Positions 52,901 to 64,000 of a stretch of 64,000 nt of DNA are shown here, piece by piece. The DNA lies in the NCBI RefSeq assembly GCF_002443255.2, contig NW_019211456.1, positions 12,298,229-12,362,228 on the forward strand, in the 5' to 3' direction. Below the pieces are notes generated by a model that saw nothing but the letters and a program-made list of their open reading frames with translations, was not told the DNA's origin and did no database searches. The translations under genes and the position numbers were made by a program. This DNA comes from Varroa destructor (taxonomy: Eukaryota > Arthropoda > Arachnida > Mesostigmata > Varroidae). Positions within the stretch are counted from its first letter, which is position 1, and every line of letters starts with the position of its first letter.

Positions 52901-55546
52901 TTACATATCGTAATACATCCGAATAGATGAACATATTCACCTTATATGGTCGTCGATACCCTTGACAACCTAACCGTAAATGCACCTCTGTCGAGATCAG
53001 GTTGCCGATATCGATTTCGCAAACGTCGCAATGGTGTTCGACGCTTAGTTCACGGCTGGCCCGAAGACAAGGACATGCATGAGAAACTACCAATGACGCT
53101 AACCTAAAATTAAAGCATTAATAAGTATAAACAATTTTTCTTTTATTAGAAGTAATTCATAATATACAATTAAACAGTTATCATAAGATTTCATTTATTT
53201 ATATACATACAATAATAACATAGCTTAGGGTATTACGGATTTGCAGGCAAAAACACTTACAGTGTAGTGAATAAGTCTTTTTTGTTTATTCTAAAAAATA
53301 GAAAAGTATTTCAAAAATGGCTATATGAAGACATCAGTACTACTAAATCAGTGAATCATCGTTTTCAATTAAAATCTATAGTTTGCACCAAAATATTGAT
53401 TCAACGTTTCACTCACTTTTGGTCCCTATATAGATAATAGACCTATGGAAAGCAGTTACTTGTTCCTCCTGTCCCTTTACAGAAAACTACTAACTGTCAT
53501 CAATGGCGAGAACACAACTCGTTCATGTGCGCACATGTTCTGCGTACCTGAAACGCGCCCTGCAGAGTGGACACTCGTGCTCAAGTAGGTGGCTGAGCAC
53601 ATGACGGCGGTATTCCGGCAGAGATGTCAGAACTAAACCACAGTAACGGCACGCTCCTAAATCAGGTATGTCACCGTTCCTTGACTAATGACACGTTTAG
53701 ATTTGAAGTTAAACCATGACATCTGACCCAATAATAAAGCTAAATACGTGACTTAAAAGCATAAATAATACTGATGAAAAATGCCTTGTATGTAACTTTA
53801 AATAATCGTTATTTCCATGCCATGTAATCTTACCATTTGACATGCGCGGACATGGCTGCGCAGCGTGGCGCTACTTGAGAGCCACTTCAAACATATGTGG
53901 CAAGCTGCACCGCTGCGCATAACCGAGCTAGTTGATGTACTACCGGTACTGGAAAGGTTAGTAAACCGTTCGACAACCTCCAATTCAATTCGGCCACCCG
54001 ACGTAGCACTGTCTATTGTCGCTAAAGTGTCCACAGCCTCTTGTTCATATTCTAGGGCATCTTCTGAGATTTCGGGTCTCGTCTCACATGCAGTACTATC
54101 AACGACCCCCATTGACCCTCGCACTATTACGGCCTGCCCACGTGACGAGTCAATGTCCAAGGAACGAGCAAGGTTTGCTTTCCCCTTATTTTGTCCAGAT
54201 GTTTCTGCACCGATAGAGTGTAAGTCTACAATTAATTTTTGTGGTGAAGTAGGCTGTTCCGTCTCATGCAACAAATTTTGGTTTACAGACTGTACCGTGA
54301 CGTTTTCTACGACTTGTAGTCCAGTAGCTCCGCTATCACAAAGAATGAGATGCTTGTCAACTACAGTGTTCAAACCAAAATCGCATGTGTTTCTATGCGC
54401 ATCCTGAATATGTTTTTGAAACTTAGATTCCCTGTCAAAGCAAACTGCACAGCTTGCGCAGATGTATGGTGCGACTTCACTCGATGTTTCATTTTCGTTA
54501 CTGCTTCGAATTTTCCTTCGCTTTATGGAGGCTGAATGCGAAATCTTGCTCCAAACGCGTTTTTTCTCGGCTGCTATTATTTTATCTGAAAATATCAACA
54601 TATACTTTAAAAATTAAGGTTTCGCTAATAGGCCATATTTACTTTAGCACTAACGAAAAATTCATCCCAAACCTAGTCGGCATGTTCACATGTCTAACAG
54701 GAATAGGTCAATTTATTAGAAAAAAACTGATTATTAATTACGTTATGTAGTCACCTACCGATAGAAGTTTTGTACGATGGAGAGTAGGCAGCTTCAAGTC
54801 GTTCTCCTTTTCTGATCTCTCTTGAAGCAACAAAGTAAATTTTTCCGTCATACTCGACCACCAACAGATTTGTTGCGCTGACTGATGATGTTAATCCATC
54901 AGACGGTATCTGATTCTTTTTACATATCGGTACCAACATCATCCAGTTGCAAACGGTCGGATCAAATGTATCGTACCATAAGGGCAGGCGGCTCCGATTT
55001 TGTATGTTCTGATAATAAAATATACATATCAAATGCAATTTTTACTGTGGTTATAGCGTATTCATAACACGAACCCAATGCTAAACATGAATGCATTTCT
55101 GTTCGGCCTCGACCTGAGCATTATTGGTGACACCGACTATTATTTTAGAAATTATACTTCACCATCGTTGCGTAACGTACAAGTTTCTCCACTACGGATT
55201 TTTCAGAATTTATTTGAGTTAAACGCGTACTGTTTTGAACTTACTGCTAGCTTAATGCGCGGATTTCCTCGAAGTCGACGAGTCTTTGATGTATCGAGAG
55301 GGCCAAACCATGTACCTCTCAATAAATTCTCTTTGGCTTCTACCCATTCGCCACGATGTAATCCTAGCATATTAGAAGCAGCATCCTCGTCAGTATTCTG
55401 AGAGGCCTTCGATAAGGCGAGACATGATGGCAAACTAAGCTGAGCCTTGGTTGGGATTACACTGTCCTTTACCAGCCTCGTAGCCTTAAGAGCAATTAGA
55501 TCGCATCCGTCTTCGTGATGACTGCTGTGTCCACACACTCCACAAA
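49920..55546 (-). CDS. PR/SET-domain multi-zinc-finger regulator, PRDM10/PRDM15-like (N-terminus incomplete)
   Basis: Predicted nuclear DNA-binding regulator. Ten exons: 55546-55245, 55008-54759, 54585-53834, 53684-53548, 53055-52941, 52489-52364, 52147-51837, 51499-51355, 50441-50278 and 50076-49920. Every junction is GT-AG and phase-consistent, giving 818 residues. It opens with a zinc knuckle CGVCGHSSHHEDGC, then the PR/SET domain (about 40-185) with LLRGTWFGPLDTS, CNWMMLVPICKK and GKIYFVASREIRKGERLEAA. The knuckle-PR order and CNWMMLV fit PRDM10/15. About 13 fingers follow, including YICASCAVCF.., CETCGAFLSSTSSLNKH.., CAECGKSFHRQDGLEGH.., CYICGKGLSSRSSLRVH.., CPHCEKGYNQKINLEKH.. and CSLCPAAFHRVYQLRKH... 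Several are CCHC or irregular (CERCEQSFYLQSSLQYHLC; exon 4/5 junction finger). A Q8 tract lies after finger 8. The first exon needs a start codon and must end in phase 1. I could not find it. It probably lies toward CIR1. Confidence 0.88.
51970..51994 (-). repeat. CAG/CAA tract coding for Q8 in the PRDM gene
   Basis: Read on the minus strand: four CAG, three CAA, one CAG in exon 7, between finger 8 and the linker to finger 9. Confidence 0.9.
52211..52243. repeat. hairpin, 12-bp arms with one mismatch
   Basis: CTATGTCAGGCA (52211-52222) pairs with 52232-52243 except at one position. The loop is 9 bases. It is intronic, between PRDM exons 6 and 7. Confidence 0.85.
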
Positions 55547-56155
55547 CTAGAATTATTCACATTGCGTGTATAAATGTCCGTACGACGATTTACGTCGAGA
55601 CTGCACTATGCCAACTTCTCAGCCAACCATACATGGCCGCTGGAGCTTTGCGTTTTTTTTGATAAAACGACAACATTTTTATTGAGTTTGATGTCAAATG
55701 CAGAATTTCTAAGACTTATTGAGCATACCTCATAGATGTGCACATTTCATACCAATATCTTCTAATAGTGCTACCTAGGTTGAAGTATTCATATTTGTGA
55801 ACCGAACAAATAACTACTCAAATAAATTACCAAGTTACAAAACTTGCTTATGTGATACCTATAGAATGGCTCCTATATGTACAAGATTTGGTTGACTTAA
55901 CCGGTATTTATACATATTATAAGAGTAAAATTATAAAATACGTTAAAAATGTTAAAATTGTAGCAAGCTTTATCTTCGGTTTTATTATGGCTGCCAACTC
56001 GCGGGCCTTTTTGCTTGTAGCAGACGTCGTTATGTCTGTAATGTTTACAAACTTTATCTCTGTTTCTATGCTGCCAAGAAATTGCATGTTAGGTCTGTTC
56101 AACAGGGCAGGTGGACCTTTTGTCTAGTAGTTAATTTTGTGCTGCAAAATTGATA
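55547..56155. promoter_or_regulatory. shared divergent upstream region of PRDM and CIR1
   Basis: About 0.6 kb separates the first recovered PRDM exon (minus) from the CIR1 start codon (plus). The missing PRDM first exon and both core promoters should lie here unless the PRDM transcript starts inside the CIR1 locus. It is AT-rich, with no clear TATA or CpG island. A possible PRDM 5' donor (CTATGAG before GTATGC, minus strand near 55727) is in the wrong phase for coding. Confidence 0.4.
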
Positions 56156-59100
56156 ATGGGAAAAGGCTACAATAATTTCATGTGTAAAAAGGATTTTCAT
56201 CCTTCGTCTATAGAAAACCTCAAAAGAGTAAGTGCTGTTCGTTGAAATTTTTCAACCAAACTGTCTAAATTCTTCCATATTACTAAGTATTTGTTGCAGT
56301 ATTTCTTCTGATATGATTGCGATGACGATTAAATTGGCAATAATAATTATTTGCTTTGCAAATGAATAAAAGAGTTATATTCACTATTTGAGCATAGTCA
56401 ACATTCCAAATCATTATGATTGCTTGCCACAGTCAGAAGTGTGTAGTGACTGGTGGCTGCGACTATGATATCCAGGATATCGTTAGATATATTATACATT
56501 AATTTGATCTCTTTAGCTTCTTCCCCTACAACGGTAGACGCCAAAGACCTCATGTGGTGTACACTATTGTGTACACCACATGAGGCATCAGCTCTTTCAC
56601 TGGCTAAAACTCAGTGGCCAATTTGATGGTCTAAGAGGTTTAATCAAATATAGCTTTTCTTCGATAAGGCTATAACTCTTTCGTGAAGACGCGTATCATT
56701 TGCTAATATATAACTTTTGTCTCCATAAGGTAATTAGGTCTGGAAGGCGGAGCAGGCTGCAGAGGCCGAAAAGCGCAAACAGGAAGACCTCAAAGCTCAA
56801 TATGAGAAAGAACAAAATCTCTACAATAATAGGTGAATCATAGCCTTAGCATATGTATCAACAAATTATGCTATTCTTTCCCATTGGGCAGATGGGTGCA
56901 TACCTATGGGGTAATGTGTGTACAGGTTTCATCATGTCATTTGTCCAACTCAAAGATTCCCATAATACAGGCAACACAAGTGTTTGTATTGTGATTCGTT
57001 CGATAATTTCGAATGTATATAAAATGCACATGCATTTATAGAATTTTAGTAGGGTTATCATTTTTTATGTACGTTTGCTACACAGGTCAATGGTGTCAAC
57101 GGAATCGAAAGGAAAGCTTTCCTTAAACTTCATGTATGACGCCCCACCAGGTCTCAAAAGAGAACAGAAGGATGAAGGTGATAAAGCTGAACCCCGTTTC
57201 GAATGGCAGAGAAAATATCAAGCTCCTCGAGAAAGCTGGGCCAAAGGTAACAGGGTTGTCACGTAATCCAAGACATGTGCACTTTAACAATGTGGCAATT
57301 AGTGATGGCTAAACTAAAACTCTAGAATCAGACCTCGAGGTGCAGAAAACGTGTATGAAATCAGGGTAATTTAGCCAAGTTGTCTACTTCAGGACGATAT
57401 AGTTATCCTGTTTAATTTCGCTTTCGAATACTCCGACTGATCTTAGTGCAAGGAAGAATTTGGTTAAAAAAACGCATTTTACTTGGGCCGAACTACTGAA
57501 GGGAAACGGCAGGTTGCAATAAGAGATTTGGTGAAGGCTTAGTTAGAAGTCAATTTATTGCGGACAGAGGTATTGGTCTACTCGTTCATCAAATGGGAAT
57601 CAGTTAGATTTGCTAAATTTGGAGCTAGTGGTGCCGTAAGCTAAATACTAAAAATTCGGTAATCAGAATTGTTCAAACACGTATTCCTAGATTGGTATAA
57701 AATAGGCAGTTTCTTTCAACATACCAATATAGCTCACCTTAGTGATGAAATATACAACATGCATTTGTCGGACTGTGCACCAGGATTGTTTAGGGTTTGT
57801 TCTCTGCGTTAGTAATAAACATGAATTCAATTTGTATAGGAAACGAGGACATCCGAGACCAGCCGTTTGGCATTCAGGTTCGCAACGTGAAGTGTTTAAA
57901 ATGCGGCAAATGGGGTCATATCAACACCGATCGAGAGTGTCCCCGCTACGCCGAGGTATAAGCACTAGCTCTAGCCGTACCGTAATTACTATTACACAAA
58001 GATAAAGAATAGTTTATCTTAGTTGAAAATATTTTACACAATTATTGCCGGATTTCTGACTTCAGCATGAATTGATTCAGCATGAAATGTATACTATATA
58101 ATGTACTCTAAATAAAAACAAGATTTTCTGTTTCGATACGGATCAACATGATGGTTCTATGACAGCGCAAACGAAATAACTACCTGTTATCTGAGCGTGT
58201 AATCGACAATCTCAGCAATGAATAACGAAATATTTTCTGTGGTATACCTAATTTTTTAGACTCAGGGTGTGCGTGAAAAGAAAGAGGTAACGCAGGATCC
58301 GATCGAACTAATGCTTATGATGCAAGAAGAGCAAAAACTCCGTCTTAAACAGGGTGCAATCGGTATGGTTCTCCTCTTACAATGCATACTACATGCATCT
58401 TTGTCATGTTGCAGCAACTAATATGTATACTTTAGAAACACTTTACTGCAAAAAATGCTATATTATTATACATTTTACAAAAGCATCTATATTACATTTA
58501 TCAGGTTGTCATTTTGTTACTGGACTTTTACGGCGCATTGGAACCTGGTGTAACTTCATTGTCAATATTGTTCTTTACAGACTACGAAAAAATTAGGTAT
58601 TATTAATATATTTAGTCAGCACGTTCTTTATTGCACTGTAAAAATACACACGGTGATCACTTATTGGAAGGCTCTTCTCAGTATTAGCATAAAACTTTTC
58701 TAGGAACATTTCGGTGTACATAAATGGTCTTTTGAAGTATGACTGATCTCTGTTTTTGTTGTTCTAATTCACAGCTCGAGGTCTGGACGTAGAGCAGGAA
58801 ATGGTTGCTGAAAATTTAGGCACGCAGGCTGAGGAGGAGGAGGTGCTTCGTAGGATGTCCCTTAAAGATAAAAAAAAGCTTCTTAAAAAGCTCGAGAAGC
58901 TCGAACGTAAAAAGCAAAAAAAAAACAAGAAAGACAAGAAAAAGAAAAAGGACAGAAAAAAAGAGAAAAGAGCAAAAAAGGACAAACGAAATAAAAAAGA
59001 AACGAGAGAAAGAGGGCACCGAGAAAACAGTGAACCTTCCTCTACTTCTGTGAGTGACACCGGGGCAGAAAGATTAGATCCTGCTTCGCGAAAGAGATCA

Positions 59101-59865
59101 CGCAGCCCTGACTCAAAGAGTCAGGACAGCATTCGAAGCTCAGCTGAACGCGTTGCAAGAAACATTATTCCAGGTAGTTCTGATGGAAAAGAATCGGCTA
59201 CACGGGCATTCAGTAACCGTAGGGATGGGCTGCTCCACAGGAATAGGCAAAGCCCGGTTACTCTCAGAAGACTATCGAGAAGTCCTAGAGATAATCGTCA
59301 AATTAGCCCGATGCCGTCCCTCAGTGACGGTAGGCCACGGAAAATCCGAGATGGGGATGAGGGCGGTAAGCAGATTACAAGCCCAAAAGTTAATGGGTAC
59401 AGTCGGGATATAAGCCCGAAATTGACGATTCGAACTAATTTAACCAAAAACGACTTACGAAAACAACGATATGAGGGCAAAAATTATAGTAAACAAAGGC
59501 ATCTTCCTAGAAGATTTGCGCATTTTAAAGGTGCGGAACGCTCTCCGAGAAGAGTAAGATCAAGGTCTCCTGTCAGACGGTCCCTTTCTCCAAAACGGCA
59601 GAGAAAAATAAATCGTACCCGACCATCGCCAATGAGAAAACAGGCTTTTTCCAAAAAAAACGCAAGTTCGTCTCGAAGTCTTTCTCGTTCGCCGCTTCGG
59701 GGTCGATCGCAATCGTCGGATGTAGACCCATTCAATAAAGCCTATAGAAAACATAAGCCCTCTAGAAGCACGTCGAGCGAGAGTCAATCGGGGCCATCAG
59801 AACGAAGATTTACCTCACCTCTAAATGTCAAACGAAGGAGACACGGTAGCGACTCCGATGAGTAG
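56156..59865 (+). CDS. CIR1: CIR1, corepressor interacting with RBPJ
   Basis: In Notch signalling CIR1 bridges RBPJ/CSL to SAP30-histone deacetylase complexes. It also meets SR-type splicing factors in the nucleus. Exons: 56156-56227, 56738-56832, 57086-57246, 57840-57955, 58266-58362 and 58775-59865. All are GT-AG and in phase, giving 543 residues (human about 450). The N-terminus [18 protein letters not shown] with [18 protein letters not shown] is the Cir_N domain that binds RBPJ. It is followed by [26 protein letters not shown] and [20 protein letters not shown] with the zinc knuckle C-x2-C-x4-H-x6-C (about 128-143). The last exon starts with a coiled Lys-rich tract ([20 protein letters not shown]) and ends in an Arg/Ser-rich tail ([17 protein letters not shown]) typical of splicing-related proteins. 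The first exon is only 24 codons. An intronic perfect hairpin lies in intron 1. Exon 5 may start 6 bases earlier (tandem acceptors). Confidence 0.95.
56548..56585. repeat. perfect hairpin, 17-bp arms, 4-base loop
   Basis: Arm CCTCATGTGGTGTACAC (56548-56564), loop TATT, complementary arm 56569-56585. It is in CIR1 intron 1, about 150 bases before exon 2. Confidence 0.95.
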
Positions 59866-62800
59866 TCGGTAACCTCATTGAATGCTACAATTTGGCACGA
59901 CTTATTCCGCTTATGAAAAGTGCTGTCTCGACTCGACTTACGATTCGCGAGCTTGATCAACAGTAGATATAGTTTTGAAAATATATTTTAAAAGAAATCT
60001 TCAGAACTGTGTACAATCCAAAGGGATGTTATTTTCCCATCCAAAGGTGGGTCTGATTTCAGCGTATTTAATGCTAAGTTAGATTAAATGTGCGTAGTTA
60101 CCTCAAGTTTGGGGATTTTATCCTTATTTGTTCATGATACATTAAAATGCATGGGTGCATTGCAATGAATGAAGAAGGCAACTGAAATTTAGTACGAAAT
60201 GAGACTTTATTCTCGAAAAATACTTATCTTTGAAAGCCTATAGACCCAGCGTTGCTTACACTGAGAACGAAAAACCTCATAATGAACTTCAATCCATAAC
60301 CTGGCATGTACTATGCGTACAAATAAGAACCGAAGATTGTTTTCAACAAACAGATACAATGCCGTATGACAAAGTATAAATGTTCTTGCAAAATAGTATG
60401 ATGTGCCATCAGTATAACATATTTAATCCCACATTAAACATGTCGTATTAAGCGCAGCTATGCAGTACGTCGGTATACAAAACACAGTGTGCGATTTTTC
60501 TTTTGTGTAGACAGATTCAATGTAAATATGGTACTGTACAAATAATTTCCATTTGTATATATAATAAACGAATAAAAGTATGTCTTAGAATCTACAATTA
60601 ATTGACTCAGCACCCGACCACGCATATTGACAGAAGTGTTACAGAACTTCGTTCTGAGCAAAAACGTTGAATGCTTAACCACAGGATTGCCCTTACTGGA
60701 AGTTTCCTTATAGGTAGATACTTAGCATTAGAATAAAGCACACGTGAAGCAATTACCTATCTGATACGAGCAATAAGCTTTTAATTTAATATATTCAGTG
60801 TAGATTTGCACAACTGCTTGCTACTCTATTCGAATTTGTGGTTCAGGAACTTGTTATTATGATTATTTCTACAACAAAATATAAAATTTAATGTATAAAT
60901 GATTTTGGTGGTATTGTATTGCTCGTTTCATTATTTTCCGTAGGTTTCTGCTACATAAAAAAAAAAGTTTGTGCAACGCATTGACTAACGTTTTGCATAT
61001 ACTTTATTCGTTTTGAAGTTCACTGAGAACCCGACCAATTCGGTAATGTTTTACGTATATGCTCTTTTTTTTCCCTGTGAGCTTATTTCGGTTAGAACTG
61101 AGATCATGACTGACGTAGTGAACATGCAGCATGTAACGTTTATGACCTGTCGAATTTTAGCGCATTGAGCTCTCAGGAATAAGCGGAAATACCTTGTGAG
61201 ATGAACGTTGCTCTAGTCATATGCGGAATGTAGGATATAATTTTGGGCGGGTTTGATACACCGAGCACCCAGCTGCACAGCAAAAATCTCATCGGGGTTC
61301 TTTTGATGCGCTTCCCTGAATCGTGCTTCATCACATGGCTCATTCGATCAAGGGCTTTTCACAGCCACTAACCCAACCAAAGTCAGTAGCCCCAGAGTGT
61401 TTCAAATCCACGAGGATTATTACAGATAGCCTACTGTAGCTTTGTCTTAAGCCACCACTCGTTGGCTCTCCGCAAATCTTGAGAGTGAGAGAATAAGGAT
61501 CAACCAAACGCATGAATAATATTTTCAAGAGAAGACTGCTTATCAGGATTCAACGTCAAAATCACAGGTTAGGTTGTAATATTACCTTAGCAAAAATACC
61601 GAGTGCTTTTGAACATGATTGTTCACTCAGCGGCGCTCCTAAAGGAAATCAATTTTGAATTCCACGTACATCCATAAATTTTCGAAATATTACCGGTATT
61701 TAAAGTCAATATAAGGTTAATAATTACTTCTTCCAGCAAAAAAGGTAAGCATTACACTACGCACACATTGTTGAAAGTCAAGAGTGATGTTGTGGCCATT
61801 TTCTTTCCGCAAGGCAATGACTAGATATTAAAACGAATTATTTTTCAAATTGCAATTTGGCTTTCTAACAAGGCTTCGAAGTTGTGGATATCTCAGATCG
61901 AACATCCTGTCATATAACCAATTTTTCTGGATAATACTCGTATGTCAATCTGAAAATTCAGATTTCATGTTCAGTTTTATTGCGTTTCTAATGGCAGATT
62001 AATCTTCTTTCCTGAGGCTCTCTAATGCTAGACAGACCCTCGGGAATAGCTCGTCATAAGGGAATAAACAAAACGTAATGATATGCACCTAATGAAGCTA
62101 AGGCAATCATCACCTTGCAGTTCGAGATAGAACTTCGTTTTTCGAAACGCGTAAAGCGATTGGCTGGCGGAAAACTTACGTTTGTTGGATGGTTCGGAAA
62201 GCATTTTCGGCTAGACACACTTTTTGGCAAATCAACAGTCAAATAGTAATTCAAGCACGAAAATGAGTCACTACTGCGTAATTCGTTTCAATTCACATCG
62301 CTGTCCTTAATTTACACAGAATTTTTACTATTTTGCTTACATCTGCAACAAGCATAAGCAGACGGAAAACGCGATCGTAATTCAAACAACAGAGCGGCAT
62401 GTGACCAACATCAAGCCTGTCGTTTCTGCCGTGGACGCAAAATTCTCGAGCTTTCACCGGTGAGTGCCAGCATGCATTGAGCACTGCAGTAATACTGATT
62501 TATTATATTTGTATAAGCTAGGGTAATGTATTTGTATCCGGAAAATAGTGACCGTTGCTGCTAATCGTTCGCTTTGTACTTATTGTGGCTTGTCCATGGT
62601 TAGATTCTATCGGAGTACGGCTGGCGTAGCAGTTGTCTGAACAATCACCTGCATCCTCGGTCTTTATTTAAGTGTTTCTTAACTAATATTTTTTTATTAT
62701 CACGGTGCATCTCGTTAGTAACAGCGGTCCTCAGACAGCGTCGAAAACATTACGCTGGCAACCATCTTCCTATTGCCCTCGAAAATACATGTATATGCTA

Positions 62801-62900
62801 TTAATGGCCAAGCAGTCGATCCTGTATACTGATAACAGCGCCATAGCGGTACAATCAATAGGGCAGAGAGGGTACCCGATCGCGCTGCTGCGACAAATCG
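59866..62900. other. CIR1 3' UTR and intergenic DNA
   Basis: AATAAA hexamers on the plus strand at 60563 and 60571 could end CIR1, and ATTAAA forms occur earlier near 60083 and 60142. The rest shows no supported gene. Overlapping short open frames on the minus strand at 61220-61530 have coding-like wording but no consistent frame. Confidence 0.4.
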
Positions 62901-63725
62901 CTTCTGTGTAATGTTATTGTTTTGCGTGGCGTATTTCGAAATCGGCGCGCGTTTTTCGGTCCGCGCCCATCCGAGTGGTCTGGTGGCGGCGATGGTTAGA
63001 CGCGGCGTTGCTTCGAAACGTTGCAGCCGACCTTGTCCCCGTCGCCTGCTGCCTTTGGGCTCGGTTTCGAAATCGTGTTGTCGTCGTTTTTTGTATTGAT
63101 CCGCAGTTCAGCTCGTCCCAACCCAGGCAGGCGCATGCTACTGGCTGGTAGTTACGGGCTAGCTGTGGCACAGACGGCCAGAAGACGGAGGGCAGCCTTC
63201 CCGTTTACCGATCGCTGCTCAGTGTTGCTGTGATGTTTTTTCTATAATCCAACTAAGTCTATGTACACCCTTGAACGTAACCTACTTTCGGGCTGCCCCT
63301 CGATTTCCAGTGGCTTCTACACACAACAAACACAGGTTAGTAGACCGAGTTGAAAGTTCAGCGGTTGTCGCAGGAACATTAGTAGTACCGACGTTTTCAT
63401 TAAAGCCATCTCTCGGCTAATGCCTACGTTGGTGAGGCCGTTCGTATTAATGGTAGCAGTAGTTGTAGTAGCATTGCAGGTGCGTGCGAAGGCGTGCGTC
63501 GCTATGTGATGGAATGTATGTAAACGAGCGAACCCCCGGTTGTAAGAGTGCTCATGAATTTGTTTCTCGTCGATAACTTCTCTGTAGATAATTGTTGCTG
63601 TGGCCGTTACGACTGTTAAGCTCTGAGGAGCGAACAGTACACGGCGCAGCTCTATGGAGTGGAAGGCGGTGACCGCTAGGCCTCGTGGGTTGAGTGCTCT
63701 CCAGCGTTTACAGGGGATGGGTCAG
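62901..63725 (+). promoter_or_regulatory. GC-rich island, possible 5' end of a gene leaving the window
   Basis: Composition jumps to CpG-rich between about 62940 and 63210 and stays raised to 63720. On the plus strand an ATG at 63654 opens 24 codons (MEWKAVTARPRGLSALQRLQ...) ending CAG before GTTTGT at 63726. This could be a first coding exon, though the donor is weak. No product can be named. Confidence 0.3.
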
Positions 63726-64000
63726 GTTTGTGTGTAAATAACTGTCGATAATTTATTCTATATAATTAGATGACACGATACTTAGAAAGGGAACAGCTAG
63801 GAATACAGCACCGTAAAAGTGCACTATGCAAGTGTTGCCCAGCAACAGTGATTCAGCACTGGAAGCATCGGGCTCTGAATCAACGCAGGCGCGCTATCTA
63901 GCTAGTTTTATAGATGATTCTAGATAGCACGACAGGATTCAGTCGCAATGTGCTATAACGTTGCGCTACTTAGCGCGAGATGTTAAACGTTCAAAATGTG
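63726..64000. other. right edge, no feature supported
   Basis: It could be the start of an intron of the gene suggested upstream. It holds a hairpin-forming pair, GCTATCTAG and CTAGATAGC, near 63894-63930. Confidence 0.4.

Noticed and set aside
53865..54407. 180-codon plus-strand frame
   Set aside because: It lies exactly opposite PRDM exon 3, whose zinc fingers and splice phases support the minus strand.
58764..59060. Minus-strand frames full of Phe/Leu/Ser opposite CIR1
   Set aside because: They are the complement of the Lys-rich CIR1 last exon. The hydrophobic look is a shadow of AAA/AAG codons.
61200..61530. Coding-like minus-strand peptide fragments, considered as a transposase remnant
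   Set aside because: No frame stays open with a recognised motif, and no terminal repeats or target duplication were found.
1..64000. CRISPR arrays, bacterial operons, rRNA and tRNA genes
   Set aside because: No regularly spaced repeats, no Shine-Dalgarno-linked gene strings and no rRNA or cloverleaf sequence were seen. tRNAs were checked only by eye, so a single one could be missed.

Overview
The window is nuclear DNA of an animal. It is AT-rich, most genes are split by GT-AG introns, and the gene products have metazoan-specific architectures (annexin, PR/SET-zinc-finger, CIR1, SLC25 carrier). Compact exons, long AT-rich introns, GA/CT and CCG/CAG repeat tracts around promoters and the overall protein divergence suggest an arthropod, perhaps a mite or other chelicerate. 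That placement is inference, and no marker gene fixes the taxon. Gene models were built by hand from reading frame, splice sites and phase, and for the recognised families from recalled family features.

Layout. 1-10 kb: a possible small two-exon membrane/secreted gene (+, 2150-2962) and a four-exon annexin with eroded calcium sites (-, 6244-8444). 10-27 kb: a ZC2HC1-type C2HC zinc-finger gene (-, 10245-26634) whose two fingers lie in the last exons, with a long Ser/Thr-rich N-terminal part and a first intron of about 9.8 kb. Its first exon abuts a GC-rich, GA/CT-rich promoter-like island (26.6-27.8 kb). 27.8-39.5 kb: mostly non-coding, with one convincing two-exon gene for a small secreted cysteine-containing protein (+, 30485-31574), hairpin-rich DNA near 34.5 kb and a few weak exon candidates.

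39.9-44.6 kb: a six-exon mitochondrial thiamine pyrophosphate carrier (SLC25A19, -). On the opposite strand, starting inside its intron behind a TATA box, is a candidate 64-residue microprotein gene. 44.6-49.6 kb: no gene seen. 49.9-55.5 kb: a PR/SET-domain zinc-finger gene related to PRDM10/PRDM15 (-, ten exons recovered, N-terminal exon missing). It is head to head with CIR1 (+, 56156-59865), the corepressor that links RBPJ/CSL to histone deacetylase and splicing factors. The two share at most about 0.6 kb of upstream DNA. From 60 kb to the end there is 3' UTR/intergenic DNA and a GC-rich island at 62.9-63.7 kb that may be the 5' end of a gene leaving the window.

There is no operon logic. 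The possible functional link is that CIR1 and the PRDM protein are both transcriptional regulators driven from one divergent promoter region. I saw no clear transposon, rRNA, tRNA or CRISPR. The more unusual features are a duplicated 32-bp coding fragment, several near-perfect hairpins with very short loops, the nested antisense microprotein gene and the atypical annexin.
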